A DNA stretch of 64,000 nt from Caldilineaceae bacterium (GCA_022842065.1 JALHQH010000042.1:1-64000); one strand, 5' to 3'; positions 33,120 through 44,100 are shown, counted from the first letter of the stretch. Numbers and translations are program-made. Notes: generated by a model not told the origin, from the letters alone.

Positions 33120-34007
33120 ATGCCACGCTATATTGATCTGCGCACCGACTTTGGCTTTAAGCGGCTTTTTGGTCAGGAAGATAGCAAAGATATCCTAAAA
33201 CAATTTCTCGTGGATATTCTAGCATTGCCCTACCCAATTGCCGAGCTGACCTATATCCCGGTCGAGCAACTACCCGCCTCACCGGCAGAACGCCGTGGCA
33301 TCTATGATGTTTACTGCGTCGATACAATGGGGCAGCGCTTTATTGTGGAAATGCAACAGGTGCGCCAGTTGCACATCAAAGAACGCGCACTCTATTATAG
33401 TACCTTTGCGATTACCTACCAGGCACAACGGGGCGCGGATTGGCAGTTTAACCTGTTACCAGTCTACTGCATCGCTATTCTCGACTTCACTTTTATTGAA
33501 GAAGAGCTGGATGACCAGCGCTATTACCGCCAGATCAAGCTGGCCGACAGTGCGACGGGTAAAGTTTTCTATGACAAACTCACCTTTGTCTATATTGAAC
33601 TACCCAAGTTCAATCAACCGCTTGCCGACGCAACCGCCGCCGATAAGTGGATTTATCTCCTAAAACATCTGCCCGAACTGCAACAGATCCCCGCCGAATT
33701 AGCGGCAGAACCCTTTACTGACGCCTTTGCGATCGCCGAAGAAGCAGCCCTTTCACCGGAAGAACGCTATTACTATGAAGGCAGTCTGAAACAAGCGCGC
33801 ATTGCCAATGCGGAGTTGGCCGCGGCACGCGAGGATGCCATAAAAGAAGGACGCGAACAAGGTCTCAAAGAAGGACTGGAAGCCGGGCGAGAAGAACAAT
33901 CTGTCGCCATCGCACGGGCGATGCTGGCACGCGGCCTCGATTCGGCTGAGATCGAAGCAATGACAGGGATCTCCGCGGCAATTATTGCGCGCGCAAAAGC
34001 AAGTTGA
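33120..34007 (+). CDS. Rpn/PD-(D/E)XK nuclease family transposase-like protein
   Basis: 295-aa protein of the PDDEXK_2/Rpn group, recombination-promoting nucleases often annotated as transposases. It opens with YIDLRTDFGFKRLFG, the family signature. The catalytic strand pair is Asp63 (GIYDVYC) and Glu77 with Gln79 (IVEMQQ), and YYSTFAITYQAQRG and LPVYCIAILDF follow. The C-terminus has the usual coiled Lys/Glu-rich tail (EGREQGLKEGLEAGREEQ) and a helix-turn-helix-like end. No terminal repeats or target duplications were seen, so it looks like a resident gene. GAGG precedes ATG 33120. Confidence 0.87.
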   Translation: MPRYIDLRTDFGFKRLFGQEDSKDILKQFLVDILALPYPIAELTYIPVEQLPASPAERRGIYDVYCVDTMGQRFIVEMQQVRQLHIKERALYYSTFAITYQAQRGADWQFNLLPVYCIAILDFTFIEEELDDQRYYRQIKLADSATGKVFYDKLTFVYIELPKFNQPLADATAADKWIYLLKHLPELQQIPAELAAEPFTDAFAIAEEAALSPEERYYYEGSLKQARIANAELAAAREDAIKEGREQGLKEGLEAGREEQSVAIARAMLARGLDSAEIEAMTGISAAIIARAKAS

Positions 34008-34009
34008 GT

Positions 34010-34067
34010 CGTTGGTCAGTGCTGCTGGCGTGACGAAGCTTTATCACGCCAGCAGCACTGACCGACG
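34010..34067. terminator. 24-bp hairpin between convergent Rpn and phosphotransferase genes
   Basis: Arms 34010-34033 and 34044-34067 pair along 24 bp with one G-T wobble, including a perfect 20-bp core. The loop is 10 bases. It fills the 64-bp gap between two converging stops, so a bidirectional terminator is likely. Confidence 0.8.
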
Positions 34068-34071
34068 AAAT

Positions 34072-36798
34072 TTACGCAGACGCCAGCAACAGAATCTCCC
34101 CACTCGATCCGTCCACACGAACCCGCTGCCCACTTTGCAAGCGGCTCGTTGCTTGGTGTACCCCCACCACGGCAGGAATGCCATATTCACGTGCAACGAC
34201 AGATCCGTGGGTCATCAGCCCACCCACTTCCATGACCAAACCACCCGCGGCGAGGAAGAGGGGGGTCCACGCCGGATCGGTACCGGGACAGACAAGGATT
34301 TCGCCAGGTGCCAGTTGGGCGGTATGGGGATCAAAAACCACATGTACGATTCCTTCCACAACACCAGGTGAAACCGGACTGCCCGTGATGACACCGTCAC
34401 GTTCAGTACCGGTGGCGCGCAGGCCTTCATAAAAAGCGCGGCCATCGCTCACCAACACCCGGGGAATCTGATGACGACGCTTTTCACGGTCATAAAGGGC
34501 ACGGCGTTCGCTCACTAGCGCTTGCCAGTCAATCGCATAACCGGCAGCCAACGCCTTTAGCTCTTTCAGGTGCAAGAACATCAGGTCATCAGCCTGTGTC
34601 AACACCCCTTGTTTGACCAACTCCTCACCACTTTGCAGTAAACCCTGCCGCGCAATCGCAAAAAGATTCATAATATAGAATTTAGGGCTCTCGCGCAGGC
34701 CGGCCAGGGCGCGCATCCGATGGGCCAACGTGTAGACCAGCCGCGCTTGCAATGCCCCCAATGGTTGCAAGCGTACGGTCGCAGCCAAATCATCAATGAC
34801 GCGCTGGGCAGCGACCTCACCACGGGCAAAGACAGCATCGGGGGCCTGTTCCGCCTGCTCAATCCGCAGATAGCTTTGAATCATCTGCATAACTTGGGTG
34901 GGATTGTCCCGCCAGCGCGGGCGGCCAAAGTCGATCTCCGCCAGACCACGCATGCCGTAATTGTCCAGAAAGTGCTTAATCGCCTGCTGCGCAATCGGCG
35001 GCAAAGTTCCGGCGCAATAGTGGTCCGCTAACGTTGCCGCATCATGGGTGGATACATAGGCGGTGGCAGTGGCATCGTGACGAATAGCCTGTGATGTTTC
35101 CCAAAGCAGGAGATCCATTTCGGTGGTGACGTTATGTGGCAAACCCCGCGTCAGCTCCAGTGCACGGCGCTGACCAGCACTTTGTTTGGCAAAAGTCTGA
35201 TCGGCCAGACTAATCAGCCGGTTCATGGCGATCAGCCCAGGCACGATGCGCGGCACCATGTTGGGCACAGCAAAACGGAAACCAGAGCCGAGGATTGTTT
35301 CAAAGAGCGCCACGCGTTCCGGCAGGGTCTGTGTGGCGGCCATGCGTGCCTGCCATGTCGCCAACATCTGCCTAATGATCTGCTCTAGCTTTAGCCGTTG
35401 CGCATCTGGTGCAATTACTGTACGCAGCGCGGTGGGCAATAAGGTTAAGAGAAAGCGCCTAATCCGCGTTACGGTCGAGCGCTGGGGAAGGCCAGCGTTT
35501 GCAAAGGTTGCTTCCGTCAGCAAGCCAGCCACCGCTTGCCCAATGCTGGGCTCAATCACACTCAAAAACTTGGGCAGCACACGGCGACCGATGCGGTTAT
35601 GCAGCAGTGGCGTGACACGTACCCAAAGCCGTTCACCAGCACTGTGGAGCAATGGCTGCGTTTCCGGCGTGTAATCAAAGCCGAAGAGCTGTGTGCCCCC
35701 AGCAAAAATGGCAGCGATGGCATCGCCGCCAAGCGGCGTCAACGGGTCGAGCATGCCCTGGATCGCGCCAAAGGAAAAATAGACATCAAGTTCACCGGGC
35801 GTGCCATCTGCCGTTTTTCCAGTCGGGAGTGGGTAGAGTGAAGTAATCGGGCGTGATTGGAGCAGATAGAATTGACTGTTAGCCCATGCCCATTCTATGT
35901 CCTGAGGAAAGGCATAAAAATCAGCCACACGAGCGCCCAATGCCGCTAAGGCCACAAGCTGGGCATCGGGCAGGGCCTGTTGGGTCGCGGCAGCTATTTT
36001 GGTCGTCAATGTGCCACCCCCGCTCTGGCTACGAATAACGGTCGCCTTTTCGCCCAGACGCTTGCTCAGGATACGGCCACTTCTGGTCTCGACCACATAG
36101 TGATCAGGCTCGACTAGTCCCGATACCAAGGCTTCCCCCAAGCCAAGCGTTGCATCAATGGTACTCTCGTTACGGTTGCCAGTCAGCGGATTGGCCGTAA
36201 AAAGCACCCCGGAAACTTCACTCTGCACCATGGTTTGCACCACCACGGAAAGTAACACGTCACCATGCGCAATCTGGTTGCGGCTGCGATAGCCAATTGC
36301 CCGCGCCGTCCACAGGCTGCCCCAACACGCTTTGACGGCGTGCAGCAACGCGCTTTCGCCCACAATATTAAGATAGGTATCTTGCTGCCCAGCAAATGAC
36401 ATATCAGGGAGATCTTCGGCGGTGGCCGAAGAGCGGACAGCCACTGGTGGCTGACCAAATTGCCCATACGCCTGTTGAATTGCCTCGCGCAAGCCGCTCG
36501 GTACGGTGCCGGCCATAAACGCAGCACGGATCTCCTGGGAGGCCACTTCCAGGGCCGCTGGGTCATCAAATTTAACCCCAGCCAGGGCGTGCTGTAATGG
36601 CGCGTCCAGCCCATTGGCAGCCACAAAGGTGGTATAAGCAGCGGTTGTCACTAGAAAGCCGCCTGGCACCGGAAAGCCCGCTTGCGCCAATTTGCTCAGA
36701 TTGGCACCCTTCCCACCAACGAGCGCCAGCGTTACCGCGGGATGATCAAGCCCCAGGACAAGCGCGGCATTGGGTTGAACAGCTGTCTCTGTTGTCAT
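34072..36798 (-). CDS. Rifampin phosphotransferase-like / PEP synthase-related enzyme
   Basis: 908-aa enzyme with the three-part layout of rifampin phosphotransferases: an N-terminal ATP-grasp domain (GGKGANLSKLAQAGFPVPGG, VAVRSSATAEDLPDMSFAGQQ), a long helical middle domain, and a C-terminal swivelling phosphohistidine domain with His864 in GGLMTHGSVVAREYGIP. The PEP/pyruvate-binding barrel of true PEP synthase is absent, which favours a phosphotransferase acting on a small-molecule acceptor. The acceptor may be rifamycin or something else; the middle domain decides and cannot be judged by eye. ATG 36798 is preferred over the frame opening at 36978, because similarity starts there. A TetR gene lies upstream on the same strand. 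Confidence 0.82.
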   Translation of the reverse strand: MTTETAVQPNAALVLGLDHPAVTLALVGGKGANLSKLAQAGFPVPGGFLVTTAAYTTFVAANGLDAPLQHALAGVKFDDPAALEVASQEIRAAFMAGTVPSGLREAIQQAYGQFGQPPVAVRSSATAEDLPDMSFAGQQDTYLNIVGESALLHAVKACWGSLWTARAIGYRSRNQIAHGDVLLSVVVQTMVQSEVSGVLFTANPLTGNRNESTIDATLGLGEALVSGLVEPDHYVVETRSGRILSKRLGEKATVIRSQSGGGTLTTKIAAATQQALPDAQLVALAALGARVADFYAFPQDIEWAWANSQFYLLQSRPITSLYPLPTGKTADGTPGELDVYFSFGAIQGMLDPLTPLGGDAIAAIFAGGTQLFGFDYTPETQPLLHSAGERLWVRVTPLLHNRIGRRVLPKFLSVIEPSIGQAVAGLLTEATFANAGLPQRSTVTRIRRFLLTLLPTALRTVIAPDAQRLKLEQIIRQMLATWQARMAATQTLPERVALFETILGSGFRFAVPNMVPRIVPGLIAMNRLISLADQTFAKQSAGQRRALELTRGLPHNVTTEMDLLLWETSQAIRHDATATAYVSTHDAATLADHYCAGTLPPIAQQAIKHFLDNYGMRGLAEIDFGRPRWRDNPTQVMQMIQSYLRIEQAEQAPDAVFARGEVAAQRVIDDLAATVRLQPLGALQARLVYTLAHRMRALAGLRESPKFYIMNLFAIARQGLLQSGEELVKQGVLTQADDLMFLHLKELKALAAGYAIDWQALVSERRALYDREKRRHQIPRVLVSDGRAFYEGLRATGTERDGVITGSPVSPGVVEGIVHVVFDPHTAQLAPGEILVCPGTDPAWTPLFLAAGGLVMEVGGLMTHGSVVAREYGIPAVVGVHQATSRLQSGQRVRVDGSSGEILLLASA

Positions 36799-36861
36799 CT
36801 TTGTCTCCACAACTTCTTCATCCTTACAGTAGTGTTGTCTTGATGGGTAAATTATACTCCC

Positions 36862-36937
36862 TCCCAGCCTCCCCCCGCTGGGGGAGGAGCCTTGGTCTCC
36901 GCTGGCGGCGTGATGGTTCCCTCCCCAAACTGGGGAG
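36862..36937. repeat. GC-rich short inverted repeats upstream of the phosphotransferase gene
   Basis: CCTCCCCC at 36868-36875 with GGGGGAGG at 36880-36887, followed by a CTCCCCA/TGGGGAG pair near 36920-36936. They lie in the 261-bp gap between the TetR stop and the phosphotransferase start and resemble the repeat at 22519-22570 in composition. Confidence 0.5.
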
Positions 36938-37059
36938 CGGTTGCCTCCTAGGCGCGGGTGGGGTTTGATTCCTACCATTACTTATTTTACAAAACAGTAG
37001 TACACCACCAGACGCTGTGCCGAGCTGAGCCATGAGCAGTAGACCGTCACATTTGCGGT

Positions 37060-37662
37060 TTAAGGTTCATCGGCATCCAACAACCCATGAACCAACACAG
37101 TCACCAGTTCATCAAGCGTGCCGATCTGGTAAACGTAGGGGGCAGGTAGTTTCTGCAACAACTGGCCAGAAACGTAAAAGCCAATGAGCGTACCAAGGAA
37201 AATGCGAACCACGGTGAGCGGTGGCAATGGCCGTAGCCGACTGTCAACGGCCACCAAACGTTCGATAAACGCAGTTGCTTTGGGCCACATGGTAGCAAAA
37301 AGTTGGGGCAGATGGGCACCGTCAAATTCAAAGAGCTCAATCATAAAGATCCGGAGCAATTCAGGCCGTTCGGAGAAAGTAGTCATAAATTGTTGCGCCA
37401 CATTGCGGAGAAAGGCATCCAAAGTAGCACCTTCGGTCTGGGCCAGCGCCGGCATAATTAAGTTGAGTGGGTGCCAAGTCAAAATCACAGCAGTGAGCAT
37501 CTCCTCTTTGCTACTAAAATGATTGTAGATACCACCGACCGCCACGCCTGCGGCCTCAGCAATCTGCCGCATGGACGCGCCGTGATAGCCATTGGCAGCG
37601 AATTGCTGCAAGGCGGCTTCAATGAGCAGGGCACGGGTCTGTTGACCTTTGGTTTGGCGCAT
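37060..37662 (-). CDS. TetR-family transcriptional regulator
   Basis: 200-aa repressor-type protein. The N-terminal helix-turn-helix is clear (ALLIEAALQQFAANGYHG, MRQIAEAAGVAVGGIYNHF, residues about 10-50) and the C-terminal ligand-binding domain is all helical. A palindrome of 7-bp arms lies 87 bp before its start and fits an autoregulatory operator. The next gene on the strand is the rifampin phosphotransferase-like enzyme 261 bp away, so drug-responsive control of that gene is plausible. On the other side the GT-C run starts divergently and could be a second target. Confidence 0.9.
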   Translation of the reverse strand: MRQTKGQQTRALLIEAALQQFAANGYHGASMRQIAEAAGVAVGGIYNHFSSKEEMLTAVILTWHPLNLIMPALAQTEGATLDAFLRNVAQQFMTTFSERPELLRIFMIELFEFDGAHLPQLFATMWPKATAFIERLVAVDSRLRPLPPLTVVRIFLGTLIGFYVSGQLLQKLPAPYVYQIGTLDELVTVLVHGLLDADEP

Positions 37663-37748
37663 GCGACGTTTCTAACCAACTTTCAGTTCTCTGCGCACAA
37701 TCATCGCAGGTTCAAAGCGTAGAGATGGATTACACTGTTCAAAAGTGA

Positions 37749-37764
37749 ATGAACGTTCGTTCAT
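37749..37764. promoter_or_regulatory. Probable TetR operator
   Basis: ATGAACG, two bases TT, CGTTCAT: perfect 7-bp inverted repeats in the TetR/GT-C divergent gap. The size and symmetry suit a TetR dimer. The surrounding bases are AT-rich, as expected for a promoter. Confidence 0.55.
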
Positions 37765-37875
37765 TTTTCATAATATAACATCACAACCCGTTTGTCAATC
37801 GTTTGTTAACCCGCGGTTAATGACTTGCATAGCATGAGACAAATGCAGTTTAATCCTGAAAAAGTGGCAGACGCA

Positions 37876-37905
37876 TTGGCGAACCGCTAAGCACTGTGAT
37901 AGGAT
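37876..37905 (+). promoter_or_regulatory. Possible promoter of the GT-C run
   Basis: TTGGCG at 37876-37881 and TAGGAT at 37900-37905 with an 18-bp spacer, 81 bp before the first gene of the run. Match to consensus is only moderate. The rest of the 37663-37985 gap holds the operator above and an AT-rich stretch. Confidence 0.3.
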
Positions 37906-37985
37906 AAGATCCGTTTGGCGATGGTCATGCGCAGTTGTGGCGCTCCTCGCCCACGGTCGTTTGACAGGTCAGGTCGTTATTCTGC

Positions 37986-40900
37986 ATGGTGGTTATGAAA
38001 CTTCTGTACGCGCTGACATCATTGCCCACATTCTATAAAAACCACCCCACCCTAACCCACCTTCTGCTTCTTACCCTCTTGGCGCTGCCTGCCCTCTGGC
38101 CGCTTTATGTGGTGATCCTGCCGGCAACCGGCGACGGCAACTTACATTTAATGCGGCTGACGGTGCTGGATCGTTATCTAGCCACCGGCAATTTTTATCC
38201 CCGTTGGGCAGCGGAATTGGCCCTGGGCTATGGCCATCCCGTCTTTAGTTACTATGCCCCCAGTACCTATGCGCTGATTGAACTGCTGCATGGACTAGGC
38301 TTGCCCCATGTACAAGGTTATCGCTTGTCGATTGCGCTCTTCATCCTGTTGGCCGGCTATGGCATGTATCTGTTTGCACGCGATTACTATGCCTCCGGCC
38401 GCGCTCCGGCTGGGACGGCACTGCTGGTGGCGACGGCCTATCTGTATGCGCCCTATTTTTTAACAACAGCCCATTTTCGCGGTGCGCTGGCAGAGACGGG
38501 GGCACAGGCCCTGCTGCCCTGGATACTGTGGAGTTTTCGGCGTCTTTATCAAACGTCGTCACCCGGCCGCTATCTGTTAATTGCCACGCTCAGCTTGGGC
38601 GCGCTGGCCGTGACGCACAATATTACGCTGCTCTTTACCCCCGTCTTATTGTTGGGTTATATTGGTGCGCTCTGGCTGGATGATGGGTGCCGGCAACGTG
38701 CCGCGATACAGCGTTTGCTCTGGGTTGGGGTAGCTTGTTTGGGTGCCATGGGGATCAGCAGCTTCTTCTGGTTACCGATGGCGGTCGAACGCAGCTACCT
38801 GTCCGATTTCTCCTACAGTGTATCCAAAATGCTGGTGCACTATCATGTTTGGTCGTGGTCAAACTTTCTCGATTGGCAGTTCGCGTATGATTATACCGAA
38901 GTGGCCCCCTTTAAACTTGGCTTAGTTAACAGTGGGCTGGCGCTGATCGGGGTAGGTGTTGCGTTCTTGATGCGCAGCAAACGGACCTGGGAATGGTGGT
39001 ATTGGCTTGGCGTCGCCGGCATTGCGCTGCTGGGGATGAGCGCACTAGCAGAGCCAATCTGGCTGGGCAGTCAATATCTGCTGATTACCCAATTTCCCTG
39101 GCGCTTGTTGACCTTTACCGCGTTGAGTTTTGCACTCTTGACGGGTGCGCTGATCGACGCGTTAGCGCGGCGTTGGCTACGCTTGGTAATGTTGGTGCTG
39201 TTAGTCGGCATCGTCATTGTCAGCAATCGCCCAACTACGGCCCGGCTGGAGACCAGCCTGGCCGCTGATCTCAACTTTGCGTTGCCGGCCGTCAACCATT
39301 ATGAATTGGATACGGGGGCCTTTGGGGCCAGCCTGGGCCGTGAATTCATGCCGCGTGCTACCGATAATTTTGTGATCACCGATGTACCCGCCACGCGTGA
39401 ACTGGCAAGCGAGCCAGTGATTACGCTGCAAGGGGCCAGTGCCCATACGGTCAACTTGCAGATCGACAGTGCGACCGACCTCAAGCTGCGCTTTACGAAT
39501 TTTTATTTCCCCGGCTGGCGTGCCACACTTGATGAGCAAACCGCGCAAGCACAAGTGCTAGAACTTTATCCCAGCACACTACAAGCGGTGGCCACCGTCG
39601 AAGTGCCAGCGGGTCAGCATACATTGACATATCGCTGGCAAGGGACCGCTTTACAACGGTGGAGCGCCTACCTTTCGCTGGCAACATTATTAGCGCTCGT
39701 ACTCTACCTGCGCTTTTTTGCTGCACTGGGCCACAGTGGAAAGTGGAGTGCCCTCATCCCGCTCCTATTTTTCTGCTTTGGCGCATGGGTGACCTTCCGC
39801 CCTGCCCTGGCAGCACCACCACCAACACCCCCGGTTGAACCACACATTACGTCAGGCTTGCACATGTTAGGCTATTACACGGAGCAAGCTGAGCCAGATC
39901 AGCTCTACATCTGGCCCTACTGGTTTGTCAAGCAGCCGCAGGCTGATCTGACCTTTCACTGGTCGCTGATTGATGCAACGGGCACAAAAATCAGTGAAAC
40001 CGTCGCCTATCCCTACTTTAACACCCAGCGCAGCAGCGGCTGGTCGGCAGGTATGGTGGTGGATGATGCCTATCAACTGCCCTTGCCGCCAGGGTTGCCG
40101 GCAGGAAACTATACCTTACAGCTCCAGCCCTTTGTTGATGAGGTGGCACAGGCCGCGATCAAAACCATTGGACCAGTCGATATAGCCACCGTACCGGCAG
40201 CCCCCCCCATCCCCATGCGCCCGTTGGCGTTGCGTTTTGCGCAAGAAGCAATCCTAGATGGCTACAACTTGAAGATCAATCGTCAGCCGGTGCCGATAAA
40301 TCAGCCGACACCAGTGGTCAGGCCAGGCGACACCATCGAAATCAAACTCTACTGGCGGGCGCAGCGTTCTGTGTTGGAAGATTATCATAGTTTTGTCCAT
40401 CTGGTTGATTGGCAACAGATGACCCTGGTACAGAAGGATCAGTTGCCCGGTCCGTTCTGGAGTATGCCCATGCTTTGGAACCCTTACACGCCCATGGCGG
40501 ATATCTATCGTTTCAAGATTCCTGCGGATGCGGCTAGTGGTCTTTATGCGCCACGGGTAGGGCTCTATCACTTTACAACCCAGGATTTTTCCGATCAAGA
40601 TCGGTTGCGCATTTTTGACGAAACCGGGGTGGAGATTGGTGATGGCGTCAATCTGCCGGCCCTTAAGCTCTACAACCCAAACCAGCTTGATCCAACCGAG
40701 TTGGCGACAACCCCCATCAATGCCACCTTTGCCGACCTGGGCACGTTGGCTGGTTATCAACTAACTGCACCTGCTGCAACCGTTACCGCAGGAGAAACCA
40801 TCACCCTGACCTTAATTTATCATAGTAACGGCCCCGCCCCGCTTGACTACACGCAGTTTATTCAACTATATGACCCGACGCGCGGCATTGCCGGCCAGAT

Positions 40901-41150
40901 CGACCGCCAGCCCCTGGCTGGTGGTAATCCGACCTCAACCTGGGTAACAGGGGAGACGATTGTTGAGACTGTTTCATTTGTCACCAACGCCGATGCAACC
41001 CCTGGTCGCTACCGCTTGCAAGTTGGCTTTTACGACCCGATCAGTGGCGTGCGCCTGCCCGTGACCGGCGCAGATGGCACAGCCCTCCCCGATCAGCAGG
41101 TGATCTTGACTGAGCTACAACTGAAGGAGCGCGTTGATGACAGCCACTAG
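37986..41150 (+). CDS. Giant GT-C-like membrane protein, first of three tandem paralogues
   Basis: 1054-aa protein resembling the 6-pyruvoyl-tetrahydropterin-synthase-related/GT-C membrane family. About ten or more hydrophobic helices fill residues 25-420, with an acidic loop GDGNLHLMRL at 49-58 after helix 1, where GT-C glycosyltransferases carry a metal or donor-binding acid. FYPRWAAELALGYGHPVFSYY follows, shared by all three paralogues. Another helix lies near 570-610. The remaining part is exported and contains two beta-rich modules (about 630-790 and 830-1050), the latter with YHSFVHLVDWQ and QIDRQPLAGGNPTSTWV. A transfer role in envelope glycan assembly is inferred. ATG 37986 has no strong ribosome site; ATG 37995 is possible. 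Confidence 0.72.
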   Translation: MVVMKLLYALTSLPTFYKNHPTLTHLLLLTLLALPALWPLYVVILPATGDGNLHLMRLTVLDRYLATGNFYPRWAAELALGYGHPVFSYYAPSTYALIELLHGLGLPHVQGYRLSIALFILLAGYGMYLFARDYYASGRAPAGTALLVATAYLYAPYFLTTAHFRGALAETGAQALLPWILWSFRRLYQTSSPGRYLLIATLSLGALAVTHNITLLFTPVLLLGYIGALWLDDGCRQRAAIQRLLWVGVACLGAMGISSFFWLPMAVERSYLSDFSYSVSKMLVHYHVWSWSNFLDWQFAYDYTEVAPFKLGLVNSGLALIGVGVAFLMRSKRTWEWWYWLGVAGIALLGMSALAEPIWLGSQYLLITQFPWRLLTFTALSFALLTGALIDALARRWLRLVMLVLLVGIVIVSNRPTTARLETSLAADLNFALPAVNHYELDTGAFGASLGREFMPRATDNFVITDVPATRELASEPVITLQGASAHTVNLQIDSATDLKLRFTNFYFPGWRATLDEQTAQAQVLELYPSTLQAVATVEVPAGQHTLTYRWQGTALQRWSAYLSLATLLALVLYLRFFAALGHSGKWSALIPLLFFCFGAWVTFRPALAAPPPTPPVEPHITSGLHMLGYYTEQAEPDQLYIWPYWFVKQPQADLTFHWSLIDATGTKISETVAYPYFNTQRSSGWSAGMVVDDAYQLPLPPGLPAGNYTLQLQPFVDEVAQAAIKTIGPVDIATVPAAPPIPMRPLALRFAQEAILDGYNLKINRQPVPINQPTPVVRPGDTIEIKLYWRAQRSVLEDYHSFVHLVDWQQMTLVQKDQLPGPFWSMPMLWNPYTPMADIYRFKIPADAASGLYAPRVGLYHFTTQDFSDQDRLRIFDETGVEIGDGVNLPALKLYNPNQLDPTELATTPINATFADLGTLAGYQLTAPAATVTAGETITLTLIYHSNGPAPLDYTQFIQLYDPTRGIAGQIDRQPLAGGNPTSTWVTGETIVETVSFVTNADATPGRYRLQVGFYDPISGVRLPVTGADGTALPDQQVILTELQLKERVDDSH

Positions 41151-44100
41151 CCAACCAAATCAACAAAGCGCGCGCTGGCTCAGCTTGCTAGGGATCGTGC
41201 TGTTGGTGGTGCTGGCACTGCCCGCGCTCTGGCCCCTCTTTACCCACGGCTACCCCAGTACCGATGATGGCGATATTCACCTGATGCGGCAGGCGCTGCT
41301 CGATTACCATGTCCGCCACGGGGATTGGTATCCGCGCTGGACGGCTGAACTTTTTCTCGGCTATGGTTACCCTGTTTTTAACTTTTATGGCCCGGCCACT
41401 TATTACTTAAGTGAACTCTTGATCATCGCCGGGCTACCAATTGCACAGGCAATGGTGGTCGCATCGGGATTGCTGGTGCTGGTGGGTGGTGTTGGCATGT
41501 TCCTGTTGGCGACCGACTATTTCAGCCTGCTGGTCGATAGAAAAAATGATGCCCCTACACGCTGGTTGCCTAATCCGTTTTGGGGGGGATTGGTCGCAGG
41601 GGTGGCCTATACCTATGCGCCTTATTTTCTCGCCAATCTTTATGTACGGGGTGCCCTGGCCGAATTGGGCGCGATGGCGCTGTGGCCGTGGGTGATCTGG
41701 AGTTGCCGACGGCTGTTAACCGATCCACAGCCGGGTCGCTACATCTTTGTGACGGCGTTGATCATCGGCCTGATGACGATCACGCATACGATTACCCTGT
41801 TGCTGCTGCCACCGCTGCTACTGGCCTATGCTTTGCTGCTCTTTTGGTTGCGCCGGCGTGAGGGTAGGGCAAGGCCTTATCTGGTCAGTTTTGGTGCCAC
41901 GCTGGCCATTGCCATGGGCATTAGCGCTTTTTTCTGGCTACCCTTGTTGGTCGAACGCGGCGATCTTAGTCGCCTGGCCTATAATGCCCGGTTTATGCCC
42001 GGCCATTTTTGGGACTGGAACACGATCCTCGATGACTCGTTCCGCTTTGTCTACACGGGCCATCCCCCCCATCAGTTAGGGCTGGTGCAGCTAGGGCTGG
42101 TCCTGGTTGGCCTTTTCAGCTTCTGGCAATTGGGCCGCGAGAGTCGCTTCTGGCTGCTCGTGGCCGCACTTGCCCTGTTGGCGATCGGGCGCCTGACGCA
42201 GCCACTCTGGACCACCAACGATATCGGCCTGACGATTCAGTTCCCGTGGCGCCTGCTGAGTATTGTCTCGTTTATCTTTGCATTAATTACAGGCGCGGGG
42301 CTGGGTTGGTTACGCCGCCCTTGGCTCCAGGTGTGTGGGGCCGGCCTGCTGATTGCCCTACTCATCGTGGGCAATTGGCCGCGCCCGACCCTCCTCGATT
42401 TTCGGACCGCGCAAGATATTGATGTCACACTCGATGTCGTGGCGACCTTTGAGAAGGATGCGCAGGCCTGGGGGGCAGGATGGTCGCGCGAATTTTTGCC
42501 GCGATGGGCAGAAGATTTCGTACGTGTAGAAACCACCACGCGCTGGGAATGGCAATCGATCTTTGCCGAGAGTGCAGCCACCGTGAGCAAGGACAACGCA
42601 ACGCAACAGTCCATCCCGCAGATCGAGCTGACGGACGCCGCCCCCTACCGGCTGACCTTCACAGCAACGTCGGCCGTGCCCACCGAGTTACGCGTCAATC
42701 AGCTCTATTTTCCTGGGTGGCGGGCAATCGATAGCGCAGGCCAACCATTGCCGGTCAAGCCATCACCCGGTTTTGGGCTACTCACCATTGAACTGCCCGC
42801 CGGCGAACAGCAGATCAGTCTTAGCCGCGAAGATACCGTGGTGGAGCAGGGGGCCACCTGGATCACCATCGCCACCTTGCTTGGTTGCCTGGGCTGGCTC
42901 TTGTTTAAAGCACGGCGCTTTGGGCAAGCCTTGGTGGCGCTCCTCCTGGTCAGCATTGCGCTTGGGGGGCAGTTGAAACCAGTCACAGCAGCGTCAGCTA
43001 GTTTTACAGCCACGACAGCAATGCCCTATCCTGGTTTACAACTAATCGGCTATCGGGTGGAGGTGGATCGCGCAGATGGGCTGTTACTCTTCCCCTATTG
43101 GCTGATTCACAATGCCATGCCCGACCTGCAGATGGCGTGGCAGTTGATCGACACGCAGGGCAGCGTGGTCAGCAGCACGACGGCGCAACCCTATTATGAT
43201 ACGGTGCCAGCCTCGGTTTGGACAGTTGGCACATTGGCGCGCGATGCGTACCGTTTGCCCTTGCCGCCCGATCTGCCCGCCGGCAGCTACCAACTGGCGC
43301 TGCACGTCCAACCAGTGCAGGATGCAGAAGGGAATAGGGCGGAGGACAATGCACCCGTTCAACACGACATGATCGGCGTAGTGACCGTACAAACCCAGAC
43401 CGCACCAGCCGCAGCCAACCAGCCACTCGCACTCACCTTTACACAGCCCGCACAGGTGAAGGTCTGGCTGGATGGCTATACGATAGATATTGAACCAAGC
43501 TATTTTCGGTGGCGGCGCCGACCTACCCTGGCGCACCACCCCCTGGCCTACCCTGGTGATCGGTTGGTTTCCCGGCTCTATTGGCGGGCCGAAACCGCGG
43601 CGGCGGAAGGTTATCACGGCTTTATACATTTGGTCGATCATGATCGACAGACGCTGGTGGCACAGGATCAATTGGCCGGCTCCGCGCTGAATTCGTCGTT
43701 AACCTGGAACCAGTATCGGGCGACCGGCGAGACCTATACCTTGCTGTTACCTCCCACCGCGGCGAGTGGACTTTACTATCCACGGCTGGGGTTGTATACC
43801 TTTGCCGAACGTGCACGCTTTACCATCACGGGGGCCGATGGCACCACGCTGGGCGACGGTTATGATCTGCCGCCCATCAAAGTGGTTAACCCCCAGGATG
43901 TAAAATCCTTGCAACCGGCGCTGGTTACCTATGGCGAATTTGCCCAGCTGCTCGATGTCACAATTACACCAGAAAGCGCCATTAAGGCAGGCGAAACCCT
44001 GACGGTGAGTCTGACCTATCAAGCTAAAACATCGACGCCGGTCAACTATACCCAATTCCTCCATATCGCCCGCACCACCGCAACAGAGACGATCATGGCC

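Noticed and set aside
33120..34007. Active insertion sequence around the Rpn-like gene
   Set aside because: No terminal inverted repeats or target duplications flank it; the downstream palindrome fits a terminator.
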